A stretch of 12,198 nt of DNA, taken from contig JALSNT010000257.1 of NCBI GenBank assembly GCA_026986885.1, positions 1-12,198 of the forward strand, read 5' to 3'. Both the position numbers and the translations under genes were made by a program. Below the pieces are notes generated by a model. The model was given only the letters and a program-made list of their open reading frames with translations, was not told the DNA's origin and did no database searches. Every line of letters starts with the position of its first letter. Within the stretch, counting starts at the first letter, position 1. Positions 1 through 9,031 of the stretch are shown one piece after another. The stretch is from Desulfobulbaceae bacterium. Lineage in GTDB: Bacteria > Desulfobacterota > Desulfobulbia > Desulfobulbales > Desulfobulbaceae.

Positions 1-2
1 TA

Positions 3-449
3 GCCGTCTGCCGCCGGCCGCTGATAGGCGCCCTGCTGGTTCGCGGTTTGAACGGATTTGCCGGCGCCGCTACCTTCATGGCCGTTGCGGGCAGCATGGA
101 TGATAGAGTAAAAAAGGGATTTCTGGCGCCCTATGGCAACTGGCGGGAGCGGGTGGCCATTCATCGTTTTATCCAGGATATCCCCATGCGGCCGGATCAT
201 CCTTCCTGGCCGACCCTGCAGGCGGTTACTGCTTCTCTTGGCGGTCTGCGCGACAAACCCATGCTTCTTCTCTGGGGCGGACGGGACTTCTGCTTTAACC
301 GTCTCTTTTATGAGGAGTGGCGTCGACGGTTTCCCCGGGCAGAGGGGGTATTGTTTGCAGGAGCCGGTCATTATCTGCTGGAAGATATACTGCCCGAGGC
401 CATGACGCAACTCTCTCCCTTTTTGCAGAATTGTTATGGAAAATTGTAA
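3..449 (+). CDS. oleB: OleB-like alpha/beta-hydrolase (beta-lactone decarboxylase), 3' part only
   Basis: The reading frame is open from the first complete codon of the window, so the 5' part of the gene, including the expected nucleophile, lies outside. About 148 C-terminal residues remain. They show the end of an alpha/beta-hydrolase fold of the haloalkane-dehalogenase type. The WGGRDF strand end (codons from 273) supplies the likely acidic residue, and a GHYLLED motif has its catalytic His at 369-371. The RRRFP segment between them is typical of OleB. OleB removes CO2 from the cis-beta-lactone made by OleC, giving a long-chain cis-alkene, and is known to assemble with OleC and OleD in the cytoplasm. 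The assignment rests on these motifs plus the following oleC and oleD genes; alone the fragment could only be called a hydrolase. A TTG at 48 could be read as a start but would leave half a domain, so truncation by the window edge is preferred. Confidence 0.85.
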   Translation, partial: AVCRRPLIGALLVRGLNGFAGAATFMAVAGSMDDRVKKGFLAPYGNWRERVAIHRFIQDIPMRPDHPSWPTLQAVTASLGGLRDKPMLLLWGGRDFCFNRLFYEEWRRRFPRAEGVLFAGAGHYLLEDILPEAMTQLSPFLQNCYGKL

Positions 450-2070
450 TATTGCCGCTGTATTACAGGAGATAGCCTCCGATCGTGGGAACGAGATCGC
501 CCTTGTGGAGAAAAAAGGTCGCGGCTACCGTCGATATTCTTTTTTTGAACTGGATGCCAGGCGGCGTGATTTTGCCGGTCGTCTGCAAGGGGCCGGTATC
601 GGGCCGGGTGATCGGGTCATGCTCATGGTGCGTCCCTCCATGGAGTTCATTTCCCTTACCTTTGCCCTGTTTTCCATTGGTGCCGTGGTTATCCTTATTG
701 ATCCGGGAATGGGCTATCGTAACCTGTTGCGTTGTATCCAGTCGGTCAAACCGGATATCCTGCTTGCCATTCCCAGGGGTGTGTTGTTCAGCCGTCTGTT
801 TTCGGCACCGTTTGCCACCGTGCGTAAACGGATATGCGTCGGCAGGGGATGGGGATTGTTAGGAATTTCTCTGCATTCACTTCCCGCAACATCGACGAAA
901 ACCATCTTTGTTGCCGCTGCCGATGACCTGGCGGCAATTATTTTTACCACCGGTTCCACAGGTCCGCCCAAGGGTGTGCAGTACACCCATGGCATTTTTC
1001 ATGCCCAGTTACAGCTTATCAGGGAATACTACGGGATTGGGCCGGGAGAAGTAGATCAGCCTGCATTCCCCCTGTTCGCTCTTTTTTCCACCGCCCTGGG
1101 CGCCAGAGCGGTTCTTCCTGATATGGATCCAGGCAGGCCCGCCCAGGTTGATCCGAAAAAATTTATCCGAACCCTGTTGGAAGAACAGGTCACCTATTCC
1201 TTCGGCAGCCCGGCAATCTGGAATGTGGTCAGTCGCTACTGTCTGCAACAGGGAATAACCCTGCCTGTACGAAAGGTACTGATGGCCGGTGCTCCCGTGG
1301 CCGGAGAACTGGTGGAACGGGTTGCCCGGATCATCCCTGACAGCGGGGAAATTCATACTCCTTACGGGGCAACTGAAAGTCTGCCCGTTGCTTCGATCAC
1401 CGGTCGGGAACTTCTTCAGGATTGCCGGTCGTTAACCGGCAAGGGAAGAGGTGTGTGTGTCGGCCGTCCGCTGCCTGGTATTACTGTCAGTATTATCCGG
1501 CCGCAGGATGGTCCGATTGATAACTGGCGACAGGTTGAGGAGTGCGGCCCGGAAGAGATCGGGGAAATCGTGGTCAAGGGTCCGGTTGTGACCCGGGCCT
1601 ATGATAATAATCCGCAAGAGACAAGACTGGCGAAGATACCGGATGGAGATTCCTTCCGTCACCGGATGGGTGATATGGGATATTTTGACCGGACCGGGCG
1701 TTTGTGGTTCTGCGGTCGCAAGGCCCATGTCGTCCACACCGCAGATGGACCGATGTATTCCATTTGTTGTGAGGGCATTTTTAATACTCATCCGCAGGTG
1801 GTACGTTCGGCCCTGGTCGGCGCAGGCAGGAAGGGAAAGCAGGTGCCGGTTCTTCTGGTGGAGAAAAAGGATGGTGTCGGGGAGGAGAAGCTGCTGGCGG
1901 ATTTGCAAATACTTGCCGGGAAGCACGCATTAACTGAAAATATCTCCACCTTTCTGGTCCATCACGGATTTCCGGTTGACATTCGTCATAATGCTAAAAT
2001 TTTCAGAGAAAAACTTGCCCTGTGGGCTGAAAAACGGATCAGCGGCCAGGGATGTGATGATGGATTGTGA
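436..2070 (+). CDS. oleC: OleC-like AMP-forming beta-lactone synthetase
   Basis: This 544-residue member of the ANL (acyl-CoA synthetase/adenylation) superfamily has the family's usual length. In order it shows the phosphate-binding loop TTGSTGPPK (residues 171-179), a PYGATES motif of the A5 type, the ribose-binding GDMGYFD (Asp413) followed by GRLWFCGRKAH, and a C-terminal HNAKIFREK with Lys521 in place of the common PRTxSGK. The segment around FPLFALF and LPDMDPGRPA is what I recognise as OleC rather than a general fatty acyl-CoA ligase. Known OleC enzymes use ATP to turn 2-alkyl-3-hydroxyalkanoic acids into cis-beta-lactones. The start overlaps the oleB stop by 14 bp and has no good Shine-Dalgarno, which suggests translation coupled to oleB. 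B and C are separate here, unlike the fused OleBC of some bacteria. An ordinary acyl-CoA ligase is the alternative, made unlikely by the neighbours. Confidence 0.9.
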   Translation: MENCNIAAVLQEIASDRGNEIALVEKKGRGYRRYSFFELDARRRDFAGRLQGAGIGPGDRVMLMVRPSMEFISLTFALFSIGAVVILIDPGMGYRNLLRCIQSVKPDILLAIPRGVLFSRLFSAPFATVRKRICVGRGWGLLGISLHSLPATSTKTIFVAAADDLAAIIFTTGSTGPPKGVQYTHGIFHAQLQLIREYYGIGPGEVDQPAFPLFALFSTALGARAVLPDMDPGRPAQVDPKKFIRTLLEEQVTYSFGSPAIWNVVSRYCLQQGITLPVRKVLMAGAPVAGELVERVARIIPDSGEIHTPYGATESLPVASITGRELLQDCRSLTGKGRGVCVGRPLPGITVSIIRPQDGPIDNWRQVEECGPEEIGEIVVKGPVVTRAYDNNPQETRLAKIPDGDSFRHRMGDMGYFDRTGRLWFCGRKAHVVHTADGPMYSICCEGIFNTHPQVVRSALVGAGRKGKQVPVLLVEKKDGVGEEKLLADLQILAGKHALTENISTFLVHHGFPVDIRHNAKIFREKLALWAEKRISGQGCDDGL

Positions 2071-2094
2071 GGATAACATGCACATGGAGGCTCC

Positions 2095-3096
2095 ATGAAA
2101 AGGGTTGTGGTTACCGGCGGCGGCGGCTTTATCGGTTCTGCCGTTGTGCGGCGGCTGCTGGCTGCCGGTGACCGGGTAACAGTTATCGGGAGATCGAAAT
2201 ATCCAGAGCTTTCGGCAATGGGCGTAACCTGTCTGCAGGGGGATGTCAGTGATCAAAATTTTATGGACTATGCCCTTAAAGGCTCTGATATTGTTTTCCA
2301 TATAGCGGCAAAAGCTGGAATCTGGGGACGTTGGAGGGAGTATGAAAAAACAAACATTCTGGGTACGGCAGTCTGTATAAATGGATGCCTGAAAAACGGC
2401 GTGCCGGCGTTGGTTTATACTTCAACGCCATCCGTGGTTTTTGGAAACAGAAGCCTTGAGGGCGTTGATGAAAAAATTCCCTATGCGCGTAAACCGCTTT
2501 GCCGATACGCGGCCAGTAAAATCATGGCGGAACGACTTATACTCCGGGCCGATTCGACTCGGTTACGGACGACAGCCATCAGGCCTCATCTTGTCTGGGG
2601 GCCGGGAGACCCCCATCTTGTCCCCCGTTTACTTGAACGGGGCAGGGCCGGGAAACTTAAAATAGTAGGCACGGGGTTTAATCGCGTCGATATCAGCTAT
2701 ATAGATAATGTAGCCCAGGCGCATGTGCTGGCGGCTGATAATCTTTTAGGGGAAGCGAATGCGGGTGGACAGGCCTTTTTTATCGGCCAGGAAAAACCCG
2801 TTTTTCTATGGCAATGGATCAATGAACTGTTTGCCGAACTTGGGATTGAACAGGTGCATAATAAGGTTCCTCTGGCAGCGGCATATGCCGTCGGCAGTCT
2901 TTTGGAGTTGGTGTATACCGTCCTTCAAAGGACGGCGGAGCCGCCCATGACGAGATTTGTCGCCCTGCAGCTGGCAAAATCACATTGGTTTTCCCATGCC
3001 GTCGCCCGGGATCTGTTAGGATATGTACCTGAGGTTTCCATTGAGGAGGGAATGAAACGACTTGTCCGGTGGATTCATGAGACTTCCCGGGGGTAA
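2095..3096 (+). CDS. oleD: OleD-like NAD(P)-dependent 2-alkyl-3-ketoacid reductase
   Basis: The 333-residue product is an extended short-chain dehydrogenase of the 3-beta-hydroxysteroid dehydrogenase type. The N-terminus carries the Rossmann glycine motif TGGGGFIG (residues 7-14). The active site reads TSTPSVVFG with Ser113, then Tyr138-x-x-x-Lys142, with the 25-residue Ser-Tyr spacing usual in the family. The AAKAGIWG segment is also found in OleD and related reductases. A hydrophobic stretch near residues 258-277 (PLAAAYAVGSLLELVY) fits the C-terminal part of this family. In olefin synthesis OleD reduces the product of OleA to the beta-hydroxy acid used by OleC, normally with NADPH. The gene follows oleC by 24 bp. 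A GGAGG at 2086-2090 sits 4 bases before the ATG, slightly close but clear. It is the last gene of the ole set here; no strong terminator follows. A sterol or sugar-nucleotide dehydrogenase would be the fallback call. Confidence 0.88.
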   Translation: MKRVVVTGGGGFIGSAVVRRLLAAGDRVTVIGRSKYPELSAMGVTCLQGDVSDQNFMDYALKGSDIVFHIAAKAGIWGRWREYEKTNILGTAVCINGCLKNGVPALVYTSTPSVVFGNRSLEGVDEKIPYARKPLCRYAASKIMAERLILRADSTRLRTTAIRPHLVWGPGDPHLVPRLLERGRAGKLKIVGTGFNRVDISYIDNVAQAHVLAADNLLGEANAGGQAFFIGQEKPVFLWQWINELFAELGIEQVHNKVPLAAAYAVGSLLELVYTVLQRTAEPPMTRFVALQLAKSHWFSHAVARDLLGYVPEVSIEEGMKRLVRWIHETSRG

Positions 3097-3152
3097 CCTT
3101 TACTTTCAAATTTCTTGTTGATCTTATCAATATTTTTGAAGCGGCAGAAAAA

Positions 3153-3167
3153 TGCGGGATTCCCGCA
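3153..3167. repeat. 15-bp perfect palindrome (TGCGGGA-T-TCCCGCA)
   Basis: Seven bases on each side of a central T are exactly complementary. The only T-rich stretch nearby lies upstream, so it is not a standard + strand terminator. Lying about 60 bp before the candidate atp -35 box, it could be a protein-binding site or the core of a small dispersed repeat. The sequence shows only the symmetry; the role is not known. Confidence 0.5.
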
Positions 3168-3230
3168 GGAATAGCGGAATGGCGTCAACGGGCGCAGTCA
3201 ATTTTGTTCGCTGTCTTCCTGAAAAAAGAT

Positions 3231-3260
3231 TTGACAGTAACTCCTTTTTTAAGTAGTTAT
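3231..3260 (+). promoter_or_regulatory. Candidate sigma70 promoter for the atp operon
   Basis: A perfect TTGACA at 3231-3236 is followed after 17-18 bases by TAGTTA/AGTTAT (3254-3260), a poor -10 match. A transcript would start near 3267 and have an untranslated leader of about 70 bases before atpX. The position is right for the operon and no other candidate in the gap is as good, but the weak -10 keeps this tentative. Confidence 0.45.
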
Positions 3261-3337
3261 CCCACACGTGAGTTGAATCACCATTCACTTTCCATTGTGG
3301 AAACCACCTTTTTTCAGAGTTATCAGGAGTAGTTGCT

Positions 3338-3769
3338 ATGATCACCTTAGATATCACATTGTTTATTCATATCATTAATATGATTGTAATGATGGTTATT
3401 CTCAATGCTATTCTTTATAAGCCGGTTTTAGGTATTCTTGAAAAGCGACGGCAGAAATTTGATTCGCTCGCGCAGGATGTTGAGCAGTTTGAAGAGCATG
3501 CCAGGCAACGTCAGGCAGACTTGGATAAGAAGATGCATGAGGCGAGTATGAAAGCAAAAAAGGCTCTTGATGGAGCTCGAAGTGAGGCGCAGGCCGCAGG
3601 AGCTGAAAAGCTGGCCGCCATTCGTAAGGAGGCGGAGGGCGAAAAAGAGAAACAGCTTGCCGATTTGCGTGGCCAGATCGAGAAGGCCAGGAAAGAGCTT
3701 GGGGATAATGTTGCTGGGTTCGCCCAGGAAATGGCTGGAAAGATACTTGGAAGGAGTCTGGAGGCATGA
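3338..3769 (+). CDS. atpX: F1Fo ATP synthase subunit b' (peripheral stalk)
   Basis: This 143-residue protein has one N-terminal membrane helix (about residues 6-29, FIHIINMIVMMVILNAILY) and then a charged helix rich in Lys, Glu, Ala and Gln to the end, the standard build of an ATP synthase b-type stalk subunit. The helix is followed by KPVLGILEKRRQKFD, typical of b/b' subunits just after the membrane. It lacks the signal-like N-terminus of the following gene, which fits the b' role in a b/b' heterodimer holding alpha3beta3 still against the rotor. The ATG is preceded by AGGAG (3325-3329) at 8-base spacing. The stop overlaps the start of atpF as ATGA. The gene is called atpX or atpF' in different genomes. 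It is probably the first gene of the operon, as a promoter candidate lies just upstream. Confidence 0.93.
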   Translation: MITLDITLFIHIINMIVMMVILNAILYKPVLGILEKRRQKFDSLAQDVEQFEEHARQRQADLDKKMHEASMKAKKALDGARSEAQAAGAEKLAAIRKEAEGEKEKQLADLRGQIEKARKELGDNVAGFAQEMAGKILGRSLEA

Positions 3770-4557
3770 GAGCTCGAATTGTAAAAATTATTTTGCCGGG
3801 ACTGATGGTTGTTGCCTTGTGTACGGCACCTTTGGTATTCGGCGCAGGGCATGAAGCGGCTGCAGGTATTGATGATCAGGCTCTGCACGGTATAGAGGCC
3901 GTCCATGAGGCAAATGCAGCGGCGGTTGAGGCAAAGCATGGTGAAGCTGCCACCGCACTTCACCAGGAAAATCCTGCACGGGAACACGACGCCCAGGTTG
4001 AGGCCGGTACCCGGAAAGTAGAAGAAGGCCTTGCCGGTGAACCGGAAGAAAATGAGCATCATTCGATGGTCACGGCCGCTAAACTCAAAGATTTTTTCTG
4101 GCGAACGGTCAACTTTCTGGCTCTAATCGTTATCCTTGTCAAGTTTCTTGCCAAGCCGATAGGCTCCGGCTTGAATGGACGGCGTCAACAGATCAGGGCC
4201 GAACTGGAGGACCTGCAGGCAAAGCGTGACGAAGCTGAGCGTTCGCATAAAGAGTTTGAGGCGCGTCTTGCCGGTATGGAAAAAGAAATGGAGACCGCTG
4301 TTGAAAAAGCCGTCGCCCTTGCTGAAGTTGAGAAGGAGCGCATCCTAAAAGAGGCGGAACAGGCGGCCGAGGATATTAAGCGTCAGGCTGAGGCTGCGGT
4401 GCGGGCTGAGCTGGTTGATGCGAAGCGTAGGTTACGCGATGAGGTTGCCGAACAGGCAGCTGCTATGGCTGAAGAGTTGATCGTTAAAAATTTGACCCCG
4501 GCGGATCAGGTAACGATTACTGAACAGTATCTTGAAAGAGTAGGTGCGGCACAGTGA
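3766..4557 (+). CDS. atpF: F1Fo ATP synthase subunit b with signal-like N-terminus and long His/Glu/Ala-rich extension
   Basis: The 263-residue product is about 100 residues longer than a standard b subunit. Residues 1-26 look like a signal peptide or extra membrane anchor (basic start, hydrophobic LPGLMVVALCTAPLVF). Residues 27-105 form a polar segment rich in Ala, Glu and His, with eight His between 29 and 99. A membrane helix follows (about 112-128, WRTVNFLALIVILVKFL), then the long charged stalk helix to the end. The helix and stalk identify it as b, which pairs with b' and binds delta at the top of F1. The start is supported by AAGGAG (3751-3756) and the ATGA overlap with atpX. Met101 (4066) would give a normal-length b, but it has no good ribosome-binding site and would leave an unexplained 300-base open frame. 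Signal-like b N-termini are known in deltaproteobacteria; this extension seems longer than those I recall. Confidence 0.92.
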   Translation: MRARIVKIILPGLMVVALCTAPLVFGAGHEAAAGIDDQALHGIEAVHEANAAAVEAKHGEAATALHQENPAREHDAQVEAGTRKVEEGLAGEPEENEHHSMVTAAKLKDFFWRTVNFLALIVILVKFLAKPIGSGLNGRRQQIRAELEDLQAKRDEAERSHKEFEARLAGMEKEMETAVEKAVALAEVEKERILKEAEQAAEDIKRQAEAAVRAELVDAKRRLRDEVAEQAAAMAEELIVKNLTPADQVTITEQYLERVGAAQ

Positions 4558-5096
4558 GACAGACAATCTTAGCACGACGATATGCCAAGGCTCTTTTTTC
4601 TCTCGGTAAAGAGGATGGGAAAAACGAAGGTTACAGTGAGGTGTTGAATGCCATTGCCGAGCTCTACAAAAATGAATCGGTAGAGAATGCACTGGTTAAC
4701 CCGCTGTATCCGGTTGAGGCGCGGCAGAAGGTAATGGCCAAGATCGGTGAGTTGGCAAAGGCCGATGCAATCATGACCAGGTTTCTTGATTTACTTATTG
4801 AGAAAAAGAGGGCGGATATTCTACCTGACATTGCCGCAGAAATGCGGATAATGGTTGATCAGGAACAGAATATCAGTCATGGTTCGGTGGTTTCGGCCAT
4901 CGAACTGGATGATGCCCTTAAGGGAAAGATCCAGCAGGCTCTGGAAAAGATCACGGGAAATAAGGTTATAATTGAGACCAGTGTTGATCCGTCCATTATC
5001 GGAGGGGTAATTGCCAAGGTTGGCGACCTGGTGCTTGATGGGAGTATAAAAACGCAACTTAATGGATTAAAAGAATCTATCAAGGGGAGAGAATAA
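4554..5096 (+). CDS. atpH: F1Fo ATP synthase subunit delta
   Basis: At 180 residues this matches the usual length of bacterial delta (OSCP homologue). The N-terminal helical domain begins [14 protein letters not shown], the classic delta signature, and the C-terminal part contains [26 protein letters not shown], the conserved strand region with the I-I-G-G motif. Delta sits on top of the alpha3beta3 head and ties it to the b/b' stalk. The start is GTG at 4554, which shares GTGA with the atpF stop; an in-frame ATG exists only far inside the domain. Upstream Shine-Dalgarno complementarity is weak, so translation is probably coupled to atpF. An alpha subunit gene follows 4 bases after the stop. 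Confidence 0.95.
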   Translation: MRQTILARRYAKALFSLGKEDGKNEGYSEVLNAIAELYKNESVENALVNPLYPVEARQKVMAKIGELAKADAIMTRFLDLLIEKKRADILPDIAAEMRIMVDQEQNISHGSVVSAIELDDALKGKIQQALEKITGNKVIIETSVDPSIIGGVIAKVGDLVLDGSIKTQLNGLKESIKGRE

Positions 5097-5100
5097 TCAA

Positions 5101-6624
5101 ATGCAGATTAAAGCCGAAGAAATCAGTCAGATTATAAAGGATCAAATAGCTGGCTACGAAAGTGATGTAGACCTGAAGGAAACAGGAACTGTTCTCTCCG
5201 TTGGTGACGGTATTGCCCGTGTTTATGGCGTAGAGAACTGTCAGGCCATGGAGCTTCTTGAGTTCCCCGGCGGCATTATGGGCCTTGCCTTGAACCTTGA
5301 AGAGGATAACGTAGGTGTCGCCGTTATGGGTGATGTCCGTTATATTAAAGAAGGTGACGTGGTTAAGCGTACCGGTAGAATCGCGGAGGTGCCTGTCGGC
5401 CCGCAACTTGAAGGGCGCGTGGTTGATGGTATCGGACAGCCCATTGACGGTAAGGGTCCGATTGAAGGTGCTGAAACCAGGAAGATGGAAGTACTTGCTC
5501 CCGGTGTTATTGCCCGTAAATCAGTACATGAGCCATGTTACACAGGATATAAGGCGGTTGACGGTATGACTCCGGTCGGTCGTGGTCAGCGTGAGTTGAT
5601 TATCGGTGACAGGCAGATTGGTAAAACAGCACTCTGTGTTGATGCCATTATCGCTCAGAAAGACACCGACGTCCATTGTATTTATGTGGCAACCGGTCAG
5701 AAAAAATCTACGGTAGCCCTGGTTGTGGAAGCGCTGCGTAAACATGGTGCCATGGAATATACCACCGTTGTGGCCGCCTGTGCCTCCGATCCAGCTCCGA
5801 TGCAGTATGTATCGGCAATGGTCGGTTGTGCCATGGGCGAGTACTTCCGTGATAACGGCCAGCATGCGCTGATTATCTATGATGATCTTTCCAAACAGGC
5901 TGTTTCCTACCGTGAGCTGTCACTGCTGCTCAGGCGTCCTCCAGGACGTGAAGCGTATCCCGGTGATATTTTCTTCAACCATTCACGTCTGCTCGAACGT
6001 GCTGCCAAGGTCAGTGATGATCTTGGTGCAGGTTCCCTGACGGCCCTGCCGATCATTGAGACCCAGGCTGGTGATGTTTCCGCGTTTATCCCAACAAACG
6101 TTATCTCGATCACCGATGGTCAGGTCTTCCTTGAGCCGAGTCTCTTTTTTGCCGGCGTTCGTCCTGCAATCAACGTTGGTATTTCAGTATCTCGTGTTGG
6201 TGGCGCCGCCCAGGTTAAGGCAATGAAACAGGTTGCCGGTACCCTGCGCCTTGATCTTGCTCAGTATCGTGAGCTGGCAGCCTTTGCCGGTTTCGGTTCC
6301 GATCTTGATGCCGCCACCCAGGCCCAGTTGACGCGCGGTGAGCGTCTTGTTGAAATTCTTAAACAGCCCCAGTACCAACCGCTAACCATGGAAAAGCAGG
6401 TAACTATTATTTTTGCCGGCACCAAAGGATTCCTTGATGAATTTCCGGTTGATACGCTTGCTGATTACGAGCAGGAACTTTATACCTATATAGAAAGCAA
6501 CGAACCTTCTATTTTTTCTGAATTGAAAGAGAAAGAAGAGATATCGTCCAGTCTTGAGGAAAAAATGCGAAAAACTCTGACGGCTTTCGGCGAGACTTTC
6601 AAGGCCACCAAGGGTCTGAATTAA
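5101..6624 (+). CDS. atpA: F1 ATP synthase subunit alpha
   Basis: The 507-residue protein has the full alpha layout: an N-terminal beta-barrel (to about residue 95), a nucleotide-binding domain with Walker A GDRQIGKT at residues 169-176, the [11 protein letters not shown]alker B region, and the C-terminal helical bundle. The GISVSRVGG motif places the arginine that reaches into the catalytic beta site at Arg365. Alpha carries non-catalytic nucleotide sites and alternates with beta in the F1 hexamer on the cytoplasmic side. The ATG follows the atpH stop by only 4 bases; GGGGAG (5084-5089) lies 11 bases upstream, inside the end of atpH. No truncation or motif loss is visible. Confidence 0.98.
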   Translation: MQIKAEEISQIIKDQIAGYESDVDLKETGTVLSVGDGIARVYGVENCQAMELLEFPGGIMGLALNLEEDNVGVAVMGDVRYIKEGDVVKRTGRIAEVPVGPQLEGRVVDGIGQPIDGKGPIEGAETRKMEVLAPGVIARKSVHEPCYTGYKAVDGMTPVGRGQRELIIGDRQIGKTALCVDAIIAQKDTDVHCIYVATGQKKSTVALVVEALRKHGAMEYTTVVAACASDPAPMQYVSAMVGCAMGEYFRDNGQHALIIYDDLSKQAVSYRELSLLLRRPPGREAYPGDIFFNHSRLLERAAKVSDDLGAGSLTALPIIETQAGDVSAFIPTNVISITDGQVFLEPSLFFAGVRPAINVGISVSRVGGAAQVKAMKQVAGTLRLDLAQYRELAAFAGFGSDLDAATQAQLTRGERLVEILKQPQYQPLTMEKQVTIIFAGTKGFLDEFPVDTLADYEQELYTYIESNEPSIFSELKEKEEISSSLEEKMRKTLTAFGETFKATKGLN

Positions 6625-6648
6625 GCTTAGCACTGAGGTATCAATCCC

Positions 6649-7530
6649 ATGCCAGGATTAAAGGATGTTAAAGATAAAATAGACGGTGTCTCCAAGACCT
6701 CGCAGATTACCCAGGCAATGAATATGGTTGCCTCGGCAAAATTGCGGGGTGCCCAGGAAAAGATGGAGTCCTTTCGCCCGTATTCTCAAAAGTTTGCCGA
6801 GGCCATGGGGGATCTTTCAGGGAGTATGGAGGGAGGCAATCTTCCCCTCATGGAAGTACGTGATGTAAAAAGTGTTGAAATTGTTGTTGTGACTTCTGAT
6901 CGTGGATTATGCGGCAGTTTCAACGCTAATATCATGAAGATCGTACACAAACTCATCAAACAGTATGAGGATGAGGGAAAAAAGGTAACTGTCGTAACCG
7001 TCGGCAACAAGGCGTTCCAGGGTTTGCGGAGGACTGGAAAAATCCGGACCTCTTACAAGGATATCATGGGAAGCTTTCAGATGTTTAACGCTCGTGAAAT
7101 TTCCCAGGGTATAAGTGAAGCCTTTATAAATGGTGAAAGTGATCAGGTTGACTTGGTATACGGCAAATTTCACTCGGTTGCGGTACAGAAACCTGAAGTT
7201 GAGCAACTGTTGCCCATCAAACCTGTTGAAAGCAGCGATGAAGATGAGGCGCAGAATAGCGGGGTAACCGGTGCATATATCTATGAGCCTGAACCAGGGG
7301 AAATTATGGAAGTCCTTCTTCCTCTTTTCCTTAATGTTCAAGTGTATCATGCCATGCTTGAAGTGGGAGCCAGCGAACATGCTGCCCGTATGACGGCAAT
7401 GGATAATGCAACCAATGCCTGTAAAGATATTATTGCTGAGTTGACTCAGCTTTATAATAAAGCTCGTCAGGCAGCCATTACCGGCGAGTTAATGGATATT
7501 GTCGGTGGTGCTGAGGCGCTGAAAGGCTAA
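6649..7530 (+). CDS. atpG: F1 ATP synthase subunit gamma (central rotor shaft)
   Basis: The 293-residue protein has the two terminal coiled-coil helices that form the rotor shaft. The N-terminus has KTSQITQAMNMVASAKL (residues 16-32) and the C-terminus ends with EHAARMTAMDNATNA followed by LYNKARQAAITGELMDIVGGAEAL. Both are hallmark gamma segments. The middle Rossmann-like domain includes VTSDRGLCGSFN. Gamma turns inside alpha3beta3 and couples proton flow to ATP formation. The start is preceded by GAGGT (6635-6639) with 9-base spacing, in a 24-bp gap after atpA. Length is normal for bacterial gamma. Confidence 0.97.
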   Translation: MPGLKDVKDKIDGVSKTSQITQAMNMVASAKLRGAQEKMESFRPYSQKFAEAMGDLSGSMEGGNLPLMEVRDVKSVEIVVVTSDRGLCGSFNANIMKIVHKLIKQYEDEGKKVTVVTVGNKAFQGLRRTGKIRTSYKDIMGSFQMFNAREISQGISEAFINGESDQVDLVYGKFHSVAVQKPEVEQLLPIKPVESSDEDEAQNSGVTGAYIYEPEPGEIMEVLLPLFLNVQVYHAMLEVGASEHAARMTAMDNATNACKDIIAELTQLYNKARQAAITGELMDIVGGAEALKG

Positions 7531-7560
7531 CAAGACTACCTTGGGTATTTAATCTGATAG

Positions 7561-8997
<1,437 letters not shown>

Positions 8998-9031
8998 CAG
9001 TTGCGACGTAAGCTGAACTGAGGAATAACAG

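Larger units (their letters stand above)
3097..3337 (+). other. Intergenic region between oleD and the ATP synthase operon
   Basis: This 241-bp stretch holds no gene with a normal start codon. It contains a weak AT-rich hairpin (TTGAT-CTT-ATCAA, 3118-3130) followed by TATTTTT, which could be a poor terminator for the ole genes, a 15-bp GC-rich palindrome (3153-3167), a sigma70-like promoter candidate (-35 at 3231-3236), and the atpX ribosome-binding site AGGAG at 3325-3329. One + strand frame is open through the region from 3081 to the TAG at 3330-3332 but lacks ATG, GTG or TTG near its beginning. Confidence 0.7.

Noticed and set aside
48..449. Complete short hydrolase starting at TTG 48
   Set aside because: The frame is open to the window edge and the domain would lack its nucleophile; a 5'-truncated gene is simpler.
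3118..3137. AT-rich hairpin TTGAT-CTT-ATCAA followed by TATTTTT after oleD
   Set aside because: Five mostly A-T pairs and an interrupted T-run give little support for a real terminator; it is mentioned only in the intergenic entry.
3297..3314. Short hairpin GTGG-AAA-CCAC followed by CTTTTTT, resembling an attenuator before atpX
   Set aside because: The stem is only four base pairs, too weak to be called a terminator or attenuator.
3127..3357. 76-codon minus-strand open frame in the ole-atp gap
   Set aside because: It overlaps the start of atpX and the candidate promoter, and its translation resembles no family I know.
3766..3822. Lipoprotein signal in AtpF (Cys19 after a hydrophobic stretch)
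   Set aside because: The residues before Cys19 (V-A-L) do not fit a lipobox, which needs Gly, Ala or Ser at -1.
4432..4692. Minus-strand open frames opposite atpF, atpH, atpA, atpG and atpD, here and elsewhere
   Set aside because: They lie wholly within strongly conserved genes on the other strand, lack family resemblance and are explained by codon bias.
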